A stretch of DNA of 38,533 nucleotides from an uncultured Verrucomicrobiota bacterium (GTDB taxonomy: Bacteria > Verrucomicrobiota > Kiritimatiellia > Kiritimatiellales > Tichowtungiaceae): assembly GCA_903826865.1 (NCBI GenBank), contig CAIKGD010000029.1, forward strand, positions 1 through 38,533, given 5' to 3'. This document shows, piece by piece, positions 16,503 through 24,673 of this stretch; within the stretch, counting starts at the first letter, position 1, and the number at the start of each line of letters is the position of its first letter. Both the position numbers and the translations under genes were made by a program. Under the pieces are notes generated by a model. It made no database searches. It had not been told where the DNA came from and saw only the letters and a program-made list of their open reading frames with translations.

Positions 16503-17273
16503 ATGAAGATTCTCTTTACAGGCGATATGGTCGGCAGCACCGGCCGGCAGGTTTTTCAGCGCGTCACGGAACGGTTGCGCGCGGAGGGCCGGATTGATCT
16601 GGTCATCGCCAATGCCGAGAACGCCGCAGGCGGGCGCGGTCCGTCACCGGAAATCGTCGAAGCTCTTTTCGCCGCCGGAGCCGATGCACTGACGCTGGGC
16701 GACCATACGTGGGACGATAAAAACCTTGCCGCCCTGCTCGAAACCGAACCGCGACTGGTCCGCCCCGCCAATTTCCCGCCAGCCGCTACGGGCCGCGGCA
16801 TGACAACTATCGAGACCGATGAAGGTTCCATCTGCATCATTTCGCTGATCGGTCGCGTTTTCATGGATCCGGCCGACTGCCCGTTCCGCACGGCTGACCG
16901 GCTGATCGGCATGGCGCAAACCAAAACCATTCTGATCGACTTCCACGCCGAGGCGACTTCGGAAAAAATTGCGCTGGGCCGTTATCTCGACGGACGCGTC
17001 ACCGCCCTGCTCGGCACGCATACGCACGTCCAGACTTCGGATGAAACCATTCTGCCGAACAGCACCGCCTATATTACCGATCTTGGCATGACCGGCCCGA
17101 AAGATTCCGTCATCGGACGCGAAGTGGAACCGGTTGTTCAACGCTTCATCACCGGCATGCCGCAGAAGTTTGATACAGCAAAAAACGATCCGGCGCTCGA
17201 AGGCGTCATTCTGGATATCGATATCAAAACCGGCAAAGCCCGTTCGATCGAACGGATCAGGGAACGGAACTGA
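16503..17273 (+). CDS. YmdB/TIGR00282-type metallophosphoesterase
   Basis: The product is a 256-residue calcineurin-like phosphoesterase of the YmdB type, known in Bacillus as a dinuclear-metal cyclic-nucleotide phosphodiesterase. I start it at ATG 16503 (MKILFTGDMVGSTGR); an in-frame extension to 16017 reads Arg-rich shadow of the previous gene. Metal-site motifs are GDMVG (Asp8), NAEN (36-39), GDHTWD (family usually GNHTWD), DFHAEATSEK and GTHTHVQTSDE. The Asn-to-Asp change at GDH is worth noting but may be normal in this lineage. No good ribosome-binding site is visible. The DUF480 gene follows after 12 nt. Confidence 0.93.
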   Translation: MKILFTGDMVGSTGRQVFQRVTERLRAEGRIDLVIANAENAAGGRGPSPEIVEALFAAGADALTLGDHTWDDKNLAALLETEPRLVRPANFPPAATGRGMTTIETDEGSICIISLIGRVFMDPADCPFRTADRLIGMAQTKTILIDFHAEATSEKIALGRYLDGRVTALLGTHTHVQTSDETILPNSTAYITDLGMTGPKDSVIGREVEPVVQRFITGMPQKFDTAKNDPALEGVILDIDIKTGKARSIERIRERN

Positions 17274-17285
17274 GCGGGAGGAAAA

Positions 17286-17951
17286 ATGGACGTTTTACTG
17301 AATCAGGTTGAAGCCCGGGTGCTCGGCGCACTGATCGAAAAACAGATTACAACTCCGGACTACTATCCGCTAACCCTCTCAGCGCTGACGGCGGCCTGCA
17401 ACCAGAAGAGCAACCGGAACCCTGTAACCAGTCTGGCTGAGACGGATGTCGTGCGGGCCATCCTGACGTTACGAGACAAGCAGCTCGCATGGGAAGTTGC
17501 CGAAGCCGGCGCGCGGGTCATGAAGTACAGCCACAATATGGCCGGACAGTTCACACTCTCCGACGTGCAACTGGCCGTCCTGTGCGAATTAATTCTTCGA
17601 GGGCCGCAAACCGGCGGCGAACTGCGCACGCACTGCGAGCGCATGCACCCGTTAGGCGACACTGCACAGACGGAAGCCGCTCTTCAGTCGCTCATGGAAT
17701 ATCCCGGCGCGCCGCTGGCGGCCCGGCTTCCCCGCGAACCCGGCCGCCGTGAAAACCGCTACACGCACCTTCTGTGCGGGGAAGCTGTCCTGCAACCCGA
17801 AACCCTCAAACCGCCGCCGGAAGCCGCCACGCTGACTATCCGTGCGGAAAATGAACGTCTGGTCGCACTGGAAGAAGAGATTCAGCATCTCCGCGCAGAA
17901 GTTGCCGACCTGAACCGTCAATTCGCCGGGTTCAAAAAACAATTTGAATAA
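17286..17951 (+). CDS. YceH-like DUF480 protein
   Basis: The product is a 221-residue protein of the UPF0502/DUF480 (YceH) family, two winged-helix domains followed by a helix. The N-terminus (LNQVEARVLGALIEKQITTPDYYPLTLSALTAACNQKSNRNP) is the family signature. The second domain holds LILRGPQTGGELRTHCERMH. The C-terminal 40 residues are a predicted coiled coil (EEEIQHLRAEVADLNRQFAGFKKQFE). Winged helices suggest DNA binding, but function is not established. CGGGAGGAAAA lies before the ATG. It sits 12 nt after the YmdB gene and about 3 nt before xseA, so all are probably co-transcribed. Confidence 0.93.
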   Translation: MDVLLNQVEARVLGALIEKQITTPDYYPLTLSALTAACNQKSNRNPVTSLAETDVVRAILTLRDKQLAWEVAEAGARVMKYSHNMAGQFTLSDVQLAVLCELILRGPQTGGELRTHCERMHPLGDTAQTEAALQSLMEYPGAPLAARLPREPGRRENRYTHLLCGEAVLQPETLKPPPEAATLTIRAENERLVALEEEIQHLRAEVADLNRQFAGFKKQFE

Positions 17952-17954
17952 CAG

Positions 17955-19232
17955 ATGCCGCCGCAAATGGAAGATAACCGGAAAATCTACAGCGTCGCCG
18001 AACTGAACCGCGCGGCTCGTTTTACGCTGGAAAACGGCATCGGTGAAGTCTGGGTTGAAGGCGAAATATCACGCCTGACACGCCATGCGAGCGGCCATTG
18101 GTATTTCACGCTCAAAGATGCCGAGGCCTCCGTCTCCTGTGCCATGTTCAAGCAGAACAACGCCTCAACGATCTTTGCACCAAAAGATGGACTCAAGGTG
18201 CGCGTCCTTGGACAGGCGAGTCTCTATGAGCCGCGCGGAAGCTATCAGCTCATCATCCGAAAAATGGAGGAAGCCGGCAAAGGCTCGCTTCAGGAGCAAT
18301 TTGAAAAACTGAAAGCCAAACTCGCCGCCGAAGGACTCTTCGACGCCGACCGCAAAAAACCGTTGCCGCTTCTGCCGCAGAAAATCGGCGTAGTCACCTC
18401 GCCCACCGGCGCGGCTATCCGCGACATTATCAACGTGCTGACGAGGCGTTTCCCGAATCTTGGAATCCTTCTGGCGCCCGTCACCGTACAGGGCGAAGGC
18501 GCGGCGGAAAAAATTGCCGCCGCGATTGAATATCTCAACACCCGTGACGACATTGACATTATGATAGTCGGGCGCGGCGGCGGCAGTCTGGAAGACCTTT
18601 GGGCTTTCAATGAGGAAATCGTTGCCCGTGCCATAGCCGCCTCACGGATTCCGGTCATCTCAGCCGTCGGGCACGAAATTGATTTTACGATCAGCGACTT
18701 TGCCGCCGACGTGCGCGCGCCGACACCTTCCGCGGCGGCTGAGCTGGCCGTGCCGGTAAAAACGGCAGTGGAAACACAGATTGCACGGCTGGCCGCGCGG
18801 CTCGGCGGTTCACTGCAGAATCAAGTGCATGTTCTGCGCGAGCGAATTCCCGGCTTCCGTCAAACGATGATGCATGCGCTGATGGACGGCCTCCGGTTGC
18901 GGCAGCAAAAGGTCGATGAAACCGGACGGGCTCTCGCCGCGTGCTTGGAAAATGCAGTGATGATTCAGAAACAGCGTCTGCCGGGATTGCAGCAGACCAT
19001 GACGCACCGGCTAGAAAGCGCGGTGGCGGAACGGAAACAAAACCTTCGGCGGCTTGAAGTTCAGCTTCGCGCGCTGAACCCGCTGGCGGTGCTTGATCGC
19101 GGCTACAGCCTGACGCAGACAGCGGACGGCCATGTTGTACGCGATGCAAGCTGTCTGAAAAAAGGTGATGAGCTGAATACCCGCTTTGCAAAAGGAACAG
19201 TCATTTCAGAAGTCAAAAAGAAGGAGACGTGA
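17955..19232 (+). CDS. xseA: Exodeoxyribonuclease VII large subunit
   Basis: XseA is the catalytic subunit of exonuclease VII, which degrades single-stranded DNA from both ends. The 425-residue protein has an N-terminal OB-fold (SVAELNRAARFTLENGIGEVWVEGEIS), the catalytic domain with GVVTSPTGAAIRDI and the GRGGGSLEDLWAFNEE motif (from about residue 206), then a long helical region and the closing LDRGYSLTQ segment. The length is normal. xseB overlaps or directly follows its stop. A second in-frame Met (MEDNRKI) is a possible start; no strong ribosome-binding site distinguishes them. Confidence 0.97.
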   Translation: MPPQMEDNRKIYSVAELNRAARFTLENGIGEVWVEGEISRLTRHASGHWYFTLKDAEASVSCAMFKQNNASTIFAPKDGLKVRVLGQASLYEPRGSYQLIIRKMEEAGKGSLQEQFEKLKAKLAAEGLFDADRKKPLPLLPQKIGVVTSPTGAAIRDIINVLTRRFPNLGILLAPVTVQGEGAAEKIAAAIEYLNTRDDIDIMIVGRGGGSLEDLWAFNEEIVARAIAASRIPVISAVGHEIDFTISDFAADVRAPTPSAAAELAVPVKTAVETQIARLAARLGGSLQNQVHVLRERIPGFRQTMMHALMDGLRLRQQKVDETGRALAACLENAVMIQKQRLPGLQQTMTHRLESAVAERKQNLRRLEVQLRALNPLAVLDRGYSLTQTADGHVVRDASCLKKGDELNTRFAKGTVISEVKKKET

Positions 19233-19234
19233 GT

Positions 19235-19465
19235 ATGGCCGAAAAAACGGTGGATTTTGAAAAATCGCTCGAACGACTTGAAGCGATTGTCGAAGCGATG
19301 GAAAGCGGCGACCTGACTCTCGAACAGATGATCAAACATTTCGAGGAAGGTTCGAAACTGGTCGCACTCTGCTCCGCCAAGCTCAATGAGGTTGAGCAGA
19401 AGATTGAAAAGCTAGTTAAAAAAGGCGGTATGCTGACCACAGAACCCTTTAAACCGGAGGACTAA
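19235..19465 (+). CDS. xseB: Exodeoxyribonuclease VII small subunit
   Basis: XseB is the small helical subunit that coats the long helices of XseA. The 76-residue sequence (FEKSLERLEAIVEAMESGDL and LEQMIKHFEEGSKL) is unmistakable. I prefer ATG 19235, which has AAGGAG 8 nt upstream, over GTG 19229, which overlaps the xseA stop as GTGA but leaves only 2 nt to the ribosome-binding site. It ends the operon that begins with the M42 peptidase or trmB. Confidence 0.95.
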   Translation: MAEKTVDFEKSLERLEAIVEAMESGDLTLEQMIKHFEEGSKLVALCSAKLNEVEQKIEKLVKKGGMLTTEPFKPED

Positions 19466-19532
19466 GAAGCGTTTCTAGCCATTTCGAAAGACCGGTTTCT
19501 AAAAACTGTTACCTGCATCTGAAGCCACGCTA

Positions 19533-19721
19533 TTACACCTCTGTCACCCGTATCCGTATGTCTTTCGGGCAGTGCCATCCGGCACCTGTATCATATACAT
19601 TGCGATTTATCAGATTTTTCGTTTTACTCCCTGCCCGTTTTCCCATACCTTCCAACCTCTTTGATTTTTGAAAACCGATCTGAACCGTATAGTTGCCTGC
19701 CATCAAAGCGGCATCTTTCAT
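19533..19721 (-). other. Possible small gene or gene remnant next to tRNA-Lys
   Basis: This is a 62-codon open frame that reads like real protein: a balanced composition with GNYTVQIGFQKSKRLE and ending in PKDIRIRVTEV. It has no good ribosome-binding site, and a stop lies nine codons upstream of its Met. I do not recognise it. It could be the 3' remnant of a gene, or chance. It occupies most of the otherwise empty 284 nt between xseB and the tRNA. Confidence 0.25.
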
Positions 19722-19749
19722 GCGGTTTGTTTGAGGTTTTCAATATGTT

Positions 19750-19822
19750 GGGCCGGTAGCTCAGTTGGTAGAGCATTTGACTTTTAATCAAAGGGTCCCG
19801 GGTTCAAGTCCCGGCCGGCTCA
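19750..19822 (+). tRNA. tRNA-Lys (anticodon UUU)
   Basis: The 73-nt cloverleaf is complete. The acceptor stem pairs GGGCCGG with CCGGCTC (one G-U), discriminator A19822. The D arm is GCTC-AGTTGGTA-GAGC, the anticodon stem TTTGA/TCAAA with loop CTTTTAA (anticodon TTT), the variable loop GGGTC, and the T arm CCGGG-TTCAAGT-CCCGG. CCA is not encoded. It stands alone, with xseB upstream and RNase R downstream. Confidence 0.98.
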
Positions 19823-20100
19823 CTCCTTTAAAAACACCGCGTCTACCAATATGCACAAGGTTTTACAATCTACCGCTTTCTCTCTATTCCCATTTCTCCC
19901 CTGCGGCACTTCTTCGGCAGCAAAACAAGCCCTTGCGTGGGGGCTGGAATACTGTCACCTCATCCGCTTCGCCAAGACAGGGGAATCGCCATGACAAGTC
20001 ATTCGTACTATCGACAACAACGCCGTCTCAAAATGACGGCTAACGATCCGATGCCACTTTAAACCGTTGATTGCGTTAAGGAATCAGCTAAGCTCCCGAC
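19823..20100. other. Gene-free stretch after tRNA-Lys
   Basis: I see no credible gene here. The 13-mer ACACCGCGTCTAC (19834-19846) repeats the sequence at 39-51 (family C). An open frame spanning the tRNA and this stretch is not convincing as protein. The segment must hold the promoter of the RNase R gene, but no clear consensus boxes stand out. Confidence 0.5.
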
Positions 20101-22392
20101 ATGACAAATCAACCGCTTGAACAGCGCATCCTCGCCCACCTGACTAAACCGAAGTATCAGCCGCTCACCCGGCCTGATCTCGCCAAAGCGCTGCGTCTGC
20201 ACGACACGGAACGCAATAAACTGCGCCAGGCGCTTATCACTCTCGAAAAACAGGGCAAAGTGGTCTGTCTGCGGAAAAACCGATGGGCTCCGGCCGGAAA
20301 AGGTTCAGGGCAAACGGTGACCGGCAGTGTGCGTGTTATGGAAAAAGGTTTCGGCCTTTTCGCTCCCGACAACGGCGGAGAAGAAATCTATATCGCCCGT
20401 GACGATCTGAAATGCGCGCTCCACGAAGACCGCGTCTCTGTCGAACTTTTCCCGAAGTCCGCGCCGGACCGGCGCGGCGGACGCGGCGGCGGGCAATCTC
20501 CGTCGTTCAGCAACCGCGAAGGCCGCATAGTCGAGGTGCTCGAACGCAAGAATACCGAAATCGTTGGTCTGCTCCGCCGCACCCCCTATTACGCCTACGT
20601 GATTCCCGACAATCTGCGGCTCGTGCAGGACATCCGCGTCGCCAAATGGGAAAGCGGACTCGAACAGACTTCCGAAAATCACAAGGTCGTCATCCACCTC
20701 GACAACTGGAACGATCCCTTCAAACCGCTCACCGGCGTTGTAATTGAAGACCTCGGCCACCGCGACGATCCGAACGTTCAAATGCAGTGCATTCTGCGTT
20801 CCCACGGATTCCAGCAGAACTTTTCAGAGGAAGTTCTCGCCGAAGCCGCGAAAATCCCGAATGAACTGCGCCCCGAGGATTACAAGAACCGCCGCGATCT
20901 GCGCAAACGTCTCACGTTCACCATTGACCCGGAAACCGCGCGCGATTTCGACGACGCTGTTTCCATCGAAAAAGCTCCGGGCGGCTGGAAACTTTCCGTC
21001 CACATCGCCGACGTCGCCCATTTCGTGCCGCGCAATTCGATCATTGATAAAGAGGCGCTGCATCGCGGCAACAGTATTTACCTCGTCGACCGCGTTGTCA
21101 TGATGCTGCCAACCGAACTCACGACGCGCATTTGCAGCCTGAACCCGCACGTTGACCGCCTCGCGCATACCGTTGAAATCATGCTCGATGAAAACGCCGA
21201 AATGGTCAGCGCCGAAACCTGCCGTTCCATCATCCATTCGGACGCCCGCCTCACTTACGAACAGGTGCAGGCGCTGTTCGACGGCACTCCTGATCCCGCC
21301 ATTCCGGCCAACGTCGCTGAAGCAATCAATGCGCTCCGTCCGCTCGCCCGCGCAATCCGCGCACGGCGCATCGTCAACGGCTCACTCGAAATCAATACGC
21401 CGCAGATCAAATGCCTGCTGGATAAAGAAGGCAAAGTCTCTTCCATCCGAAAAGGTGAAGCCAAAGAGGCCTATCAGTTCATCGAGGAGTGCATGCTGCT
21501 AGCCAACGTCGCCGTCGCGCGCAAACTTAGAGAGGCTGAATGGCCCGCCATTCACCGCATCCATGAAGAGCCGGACGCAGACCAGTGGGCGCAGATGGGC
21601 GCGGAGCTTCAGGCGCTCGGCATCAATTCCCTGCCGCTGACGCGCAGTGATATCAATGTCGTAATGGAAAAGATCGAAGGCACACCGCTGGAATATACCG
21701 GCAGTCTGGCCGTCCTGCGCAATCTCAAGCGCGCCGGATATTCCGCCGAGGCCAAAGGCCACTTCGGTCTGGCCTTTGAAGATTATGTCCATTTCACTTC
21801 ACCGATCCGGCGCTATCCCGACCTGGTCATCCACCGGCTGCTGGGCGCGCTCGAAGAAAAACAGTCGTCGCCCTACCGCACAAAAGACATCGAAGCTATC
21901 GCCGCGCAGTGTACCCGTACCGAAACCGAGGCCGATCAGGCCGAAAAGGAAAGCATCGAACTGCGCCGAGTCGAGTACTACAACAACCTGCTCTACAAAG
22001 GCCAAACCGGCCCGTACGCCGGTTGCATCATCCGCATTCTCAACAAAGGACTCATCGTCGAACTCACCGACACCATACAGCGCGGACTGGTTCCTTTCGC
22101 TTCCATCACCGACGACCGCTACGAAGTCAACGCCGCCAGCACACGGGCCGTCGGCCAGCGCACCCGGAAAATGTTCAAGATCGGCGACCTGCTCGATGTG
22201 GATCTCGTCCGGGTCGATCTCGCCCGTAAATTCATCGACTTCCAGATCGCGGGCCAGAAAGAAGCCTCGCCGTTTATGCCGGGCAAGAAAAAAGCCGGAC
22301 CGCCGCGCAGCAAACAGAAAAAGCAGCAGGTCACGCTTACCGGAAACCGCCCGCACGGCCCGAAACAGCATAAACGCCGCAAGCGGAAATAA
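20101..22392 (+). CDS. rnr: Ribonuclease R (RNB-family 3'-5' exoribonuclease)
   Basis: RNase R degrades structured RNA processively from the 3' end, including in mRNA, rRNA and tmRNA-linked quality control. The 763-residue protein has an N-terminal winged helix (about 1-60), cold-shock domains, and the RNB catalytic domain with the acidic active-site motif DPETARDFDDAVS (about 275-287). The characteristic HFTSPIRRYPDLVIHRLL segment follows, then a C-terminal S1 domain (about 640-710) and a Lys/Arg-rich tail. Length and order match the family. No ribosome-binding site is obvious before ATG 20101. The Mpv17-like gene follows after 25 nt. Confidence 0.96.
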   Translation: MTNQPLEQRILAHLTKPKYQPLTRPDLAKALRLHDTERNKLRQALITLEKQGKVVCLRKNRWAPAGKGSGQTVTGSVRVMEKGFGLFAPDNGGEEIYIARDDLKCALHEDRVSVELFPKSAPDRRGGRGGGQSPSFSNREGRIVEVLERKNTEIVGLLRRTPYYAYVIPDNLRLVQDIRVAKWESGLEQTSENHKVVIHLDNWNDPFKPLTGVVIEDLGHRDDPNVQMQCILRSHGFQQNFSEEVLAEAAKIPNELRPEDYKNRRDLRKRLTFTIDPETARDFDDAVSIEKAPGGWKLSVHIADVAHFVPRNSIIDKEALHRGNSIYLVDRVVMMLPTELTTRICSLNPHVDRLAHTVEIMLDENAEMVSAETCRSIIHSDARLTYEQVQALFDGTPDPAIPANVAEAINALRPLARAIRARRIVNGSLEINTPQIKCLLDKEGKVSSIRKGEAKEAYQFIEECMLLANVAVARKLREAEWPAIHRIHEEPDADQWAQMGAELQALGINSLPLTRSDINVVMEKIEGTPLEYTGSLAVLRNLKRAGYSAEAKGHFGLAFEDYVHFTSPIRRYPDLVIHRLLGALEEKQSSPYRTKDIEAIAAQCTRTETEADQAEKESIELRRVEYYNNLLYKGQTGPYAGCIIRILNKGLIVELTDTIQRGLVPFASITDDRYEVNAASTRAVGQRTRKMFKIGDLLDVDLVRVDLARKFIDFQIAGQKEASPFMPGKKKAGPPRSKQKKQQVTLTGNRPHGPKQHKRRKRK

Positions 22393-22417
22393 TCTAACCT
22401 CTATATACACTCCGCTT

Positions 22418-23086
22418 ATGCACATCATTCTTAAAAGCGGGCTGACCGCCGCGAAAAAAAACATGGGGCCAGGACTTCTGCTGCAAGGGTTCGCGCTGGC
22501 AATGGTACTGCTTTATTACTTCCATGCGCCTACTCATCATCTGTTGTTGAAAATTCCTGAAATCAAACAGCAGGCGGGACTCCTGTTTCCCCTTCTGGCC
22601 ACCGCAATTTCCGGCGGACTGATTCCATTTATTTTTACGGCCGTCCGCAGGGAACTGCCTGCGATCCATCCGGCGGCGTACCTTCTGTTCCTGCTGGGAT
22701 TCTGGGCAATCAACGGACTGACGGTGGATCTGCTCTACCGTGCTCAGGCGGTTTGGTTCGGCGATCAGGCCGACGCGCTGACCATTGTCAAAAAAGTGCT
22801 GGTGGATCAGTTTCTGTTCTGCCCGCTCTGGTCGGCACCATTCGCCGCCGTTTCCATGCACTGGAAAAACTGCGGTTTTTCCTTCCGCCGCGCCCGTGCC
22901 GGATTTTCACGAACCCTGCTCACGGTTAAACTGCCCTCGATCCTGATTTCCATCTGGGGCGTCTGGATTCCGGCCGTCGCCATCATCTACAGCCTGCCGC
23001 TGGCTTTACAGTTCCCTCTTTTCAATGTTGTATTGTGTTTCTGGTCGCTTTTATTAACCGCTTTAAGCAAAGGAGAAAAATCATGA
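22418..23086 (+). CDS. Mpv17/PMP22-like multispanning membrane protein
   Basis: This 222-residue protein has about five hydrophobic segments. Its second half resembles the eukaryotic Mpv17/PMP22 family: KKVLVDQFLFCPLWSAPFAA matches the family K-x-x-x-DQ-x-x-x-x-P pattern, and a later segment with SIWGVWIPAVAIIYSLPLAL, followed by FNVVLCFWSLLL, matches the W-x-x-WP-x-x-x-x-x-x-F-x-x-x-P plus N-x-x-x-x-x-W layout. Mpv17 proteins form non-selective channels in mitochondria and peroxisomes; bacterial members are little studied. I start it at ATG 22418; the longer frame back to 21776 is a shadow of RNase R. Its TGA overlaps the ATG of the epimerase gene. The family call rests on pattern recognition only. 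Confidence 0.65.
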   Translation: MHIILKSGLTAAKKNMGPGLLLQGFALAMVLLYYFHAPTHHLLLKIPEIKQQAGLLFPLLATAISGGLIPFIFTAVRRELPAIHPAAYLLFLLGFWAINGLTVDLLYRAQAVWFGDQADALTIVKKVLVDQFLFCPLWSAPFAAVSMHWKNCGFSFRRARAGFSRTLLTVKLPSILISIWGVWIPAVAIIYSLPLALQFPLFNVVLCFWSLLLTALSKGEKS

Positions 23087-23940
23087 ATACCATCACCAGC
23101 AGCAAACTGACGGTCTCTGTCAACACACGCGGTGCCGAGCTGTGCAGTATTAAAAGTGCTGCCGGCACGGAATATCTCTGGCAGGCCGATCCGGCGTTCT
23201 GGAAGGGGCAGGCTCCGATACTTTTTCCGACCATTGGAAAACTGCAGGATGGACGTTACCGGCTTAACGGGCAGACCTATGAACTGGCTCCGCACGGGTT
23301 TGCCCGCACCATGGATTTCACTTTGATCGATCAGCAGCCGGACGTTCTCACCTGTCAGCTTCTTCCGACCGATGAAACCCGCGCCCGCTATCCGTTTGAA
23401 TTTGCGCTGAAAGTCATTTACCGCCTGAGCGGCAACGCTCTGAGCATTGAATACGCCGTACGCAATACCGGATCATCCATTATGCCCTTCTCGATCGGAT
23501 GCCATGAGGCATACAACCTGCCCGGCCCGATTGACGAATGCTTCCTCGAATTCGAAAAAACGGAAACTGCGGATCCCCGCCTGATCAACGCCAAAGGGAT
23601 GGTCTCAACGGACACCGTCGCTGTCCTGAAAAACACCCGCACCCTGCCGCTCAGTAAAACCCTGTTTGACCGCGATGTGCTGATCTTTCTGGATGTAAAA
23701 TCGAAGAAAGTCACACTCGGCGCAAAAAACAGTCCGCGCCGGCTGACCGTCGAATTCGCCGGATTCCCGCATCTCGGCATCTGGGCCAAGCCCGCCGCGC
23801 CGTTCGTCTGCATTGAACCGTGGTTCGGTCATTCTGATCCGGAACAGTCGTACGGTGACATCTGGGAAAAGCCGGGAATTATGAAACTGGAAGCAGGCAA
23901 AACCTTCACCTGCATGCATCGGGTTACTGTGGAGTCTTAG
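23083..23940 (+). CDS. Aldose 1-epimerase family protein (GalM/LacX-like)
   Basis: The product is a 285-residue member of the galactose-mutarotase superfamily, catalysing anomer interconversion of an aldose or hexose-6-phosphate. Expected residues are His71 (APHGFART), the second His in SIGCHEAYNLP and the catalytic Glu in CIEPWFG near the C-terminus. ATG 23083 has AAAGGAG 7 nt upstream and overlaps the stop of the Mpv17-like gene (ATGA), so the two are translationally coupled. An in-frame Met at 23035 would lie inside the previous gene and is rejected. The 3' end overlaps convergent tcdA by 17 nt. Confidence 0.92.
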   Translation: MNTITSSKLTVSVNTRGAELCSIKSAAGTEYLWQADPAFWKGQAPILFPTIGKLQDGRYRLNGQTYELAPHGFARTMDFTLIDQQPDVLTCQLLPTDETRARYPFEFALKVIYRLSGNALSIEYAVRNTGSSIMPFSIGCHEAYNLPGPIDECFLEFEKTETADPRLINAKGMVSTDTVAVLKNTRTLPLSKTLFDRDVLIFLDVKSKKVTLGAKNSPRRLTVEFAGFPHLGIWAKPAAPFVCIEPWFGHSDPEQSYGDIWEKPGIMKLEAGKTFTCMHRVTVES

Positions 23941-24673
23941 ACCGGATCGCATCCTGCACAACCAGTCCGGCGAGATTGAAGCCGAACACACCGGTGATGT
24001 GTACCATCGAGCCGTTGATCTGCGCTTTGGTCTCGCTCCAGGCGTCGCCCGGTTCATCAGCCGGTTCAACTTCAGCAGAAGGCAGAATTTCCTGTGAATA
24101 AACGCACAGGCAGTCTCCGGTTACACCGCGCTGGCGCAACCGTTTGCGAACAAACCGGGCCAGACGGCAGCCGTAGGTTTTCCAGATGGAATCCACGCGG
24201 ATTGTCGTGGCGTCGAGTTTATTGGCCGCGCCCATCGCAGAAAACAGCGTTACCCCCGCCTCCATCGCCGAGGCAATCAGATCAACCTTGTGCGACAGGC
24301 TGTCGATGGCATCGATAACGTAATTATAGCCGGTCAAATTAAACTCACCGCGCGTTTCCCGGTTGTAAACCTTCTGCACAGCGACAACCTCGGCATCAGG
24401 ATGAATTTCCAGCAGCCGTTCTTTCAGAGCCACCACTTTCGGCTGGCCGACGTTTTTCGCCGTTGCCTGAAGCTGGCGGTTGATATTGGTCACACAAATT
24501 ACATCGTTATCCACAATCGTCAGATGGCCGACGCCGGAACGGATCAGCGCTTCGGCGCACCAGCTGCCGACGCCGCCGACGCCGAAAAGAATCACGCGCG
24601 TGTCGGCGAGTTTTTTCAGAGCCGCTTCACCGATCAATAATTCAGTGCGATGAAATGCCGGGTGTTTTTTCAT
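23924..24673 (-). CDS. tcdA: tRNA threonylcarbamoyladenosine dehydratase (TcdA/CsdL-like)
   Basis: TcdA is an E1-like ThiF-fold enzyme that uses ATP to dehydrate t6A in tRNA to its cyclic form. The 249-residue protein carries the nucleotide-binding motif GVGGVGSWCAEALIRSGVG (31-49), the adenylation-site residues in DNDVICVTNINRQLQAT, and the family segment DAIDSLSHK with VFSAMGAANKLD-like sequence (LFSAMGAANKLD). The C-terminal membrane-like helix GVFGFNLAGLVVQDAI is typical. Its ATG overlaps the stop of the upstream gene (ATGA), so it is coupled to the CinA-like/nucleotidyltransferase gene. Confidence 0.93.
   Translation of the reverse strand: MKKHPAFHRTELLIGEAALKKLADTRVILFGVGGVGSWCAEALIRSGVGHLTIVDNDVICVTNINRQLQATAKNVGQPKVVALKERLLEIHPDAEVVAVQKVYNRETRGEFNLTGYNYVIDAIDSLSHKVDLIASAMEAGVTLFSAMGAANKLDATTIRVDSIWKTYGCRLARFVRKRLRQRGVTGDCLCVYSQEILPSAEVEPADEPGDAWSETKAQINGSMVHITGVFGFNLAGLVVQDAIRSKTPQ

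Noticed and set aside
21776-22417. N-terminal extension of the Mpv17-like protein by 214 residues
   Set aside because: It reads Arg/Ser-rich sequence within RNase R in a different frame.
23924-23940. 17-nt convergent overlap of the epimerase and tcdA genes as something unusual
   Set aside because: Short 3' overlaps between convergent genes are common in compact genomes.
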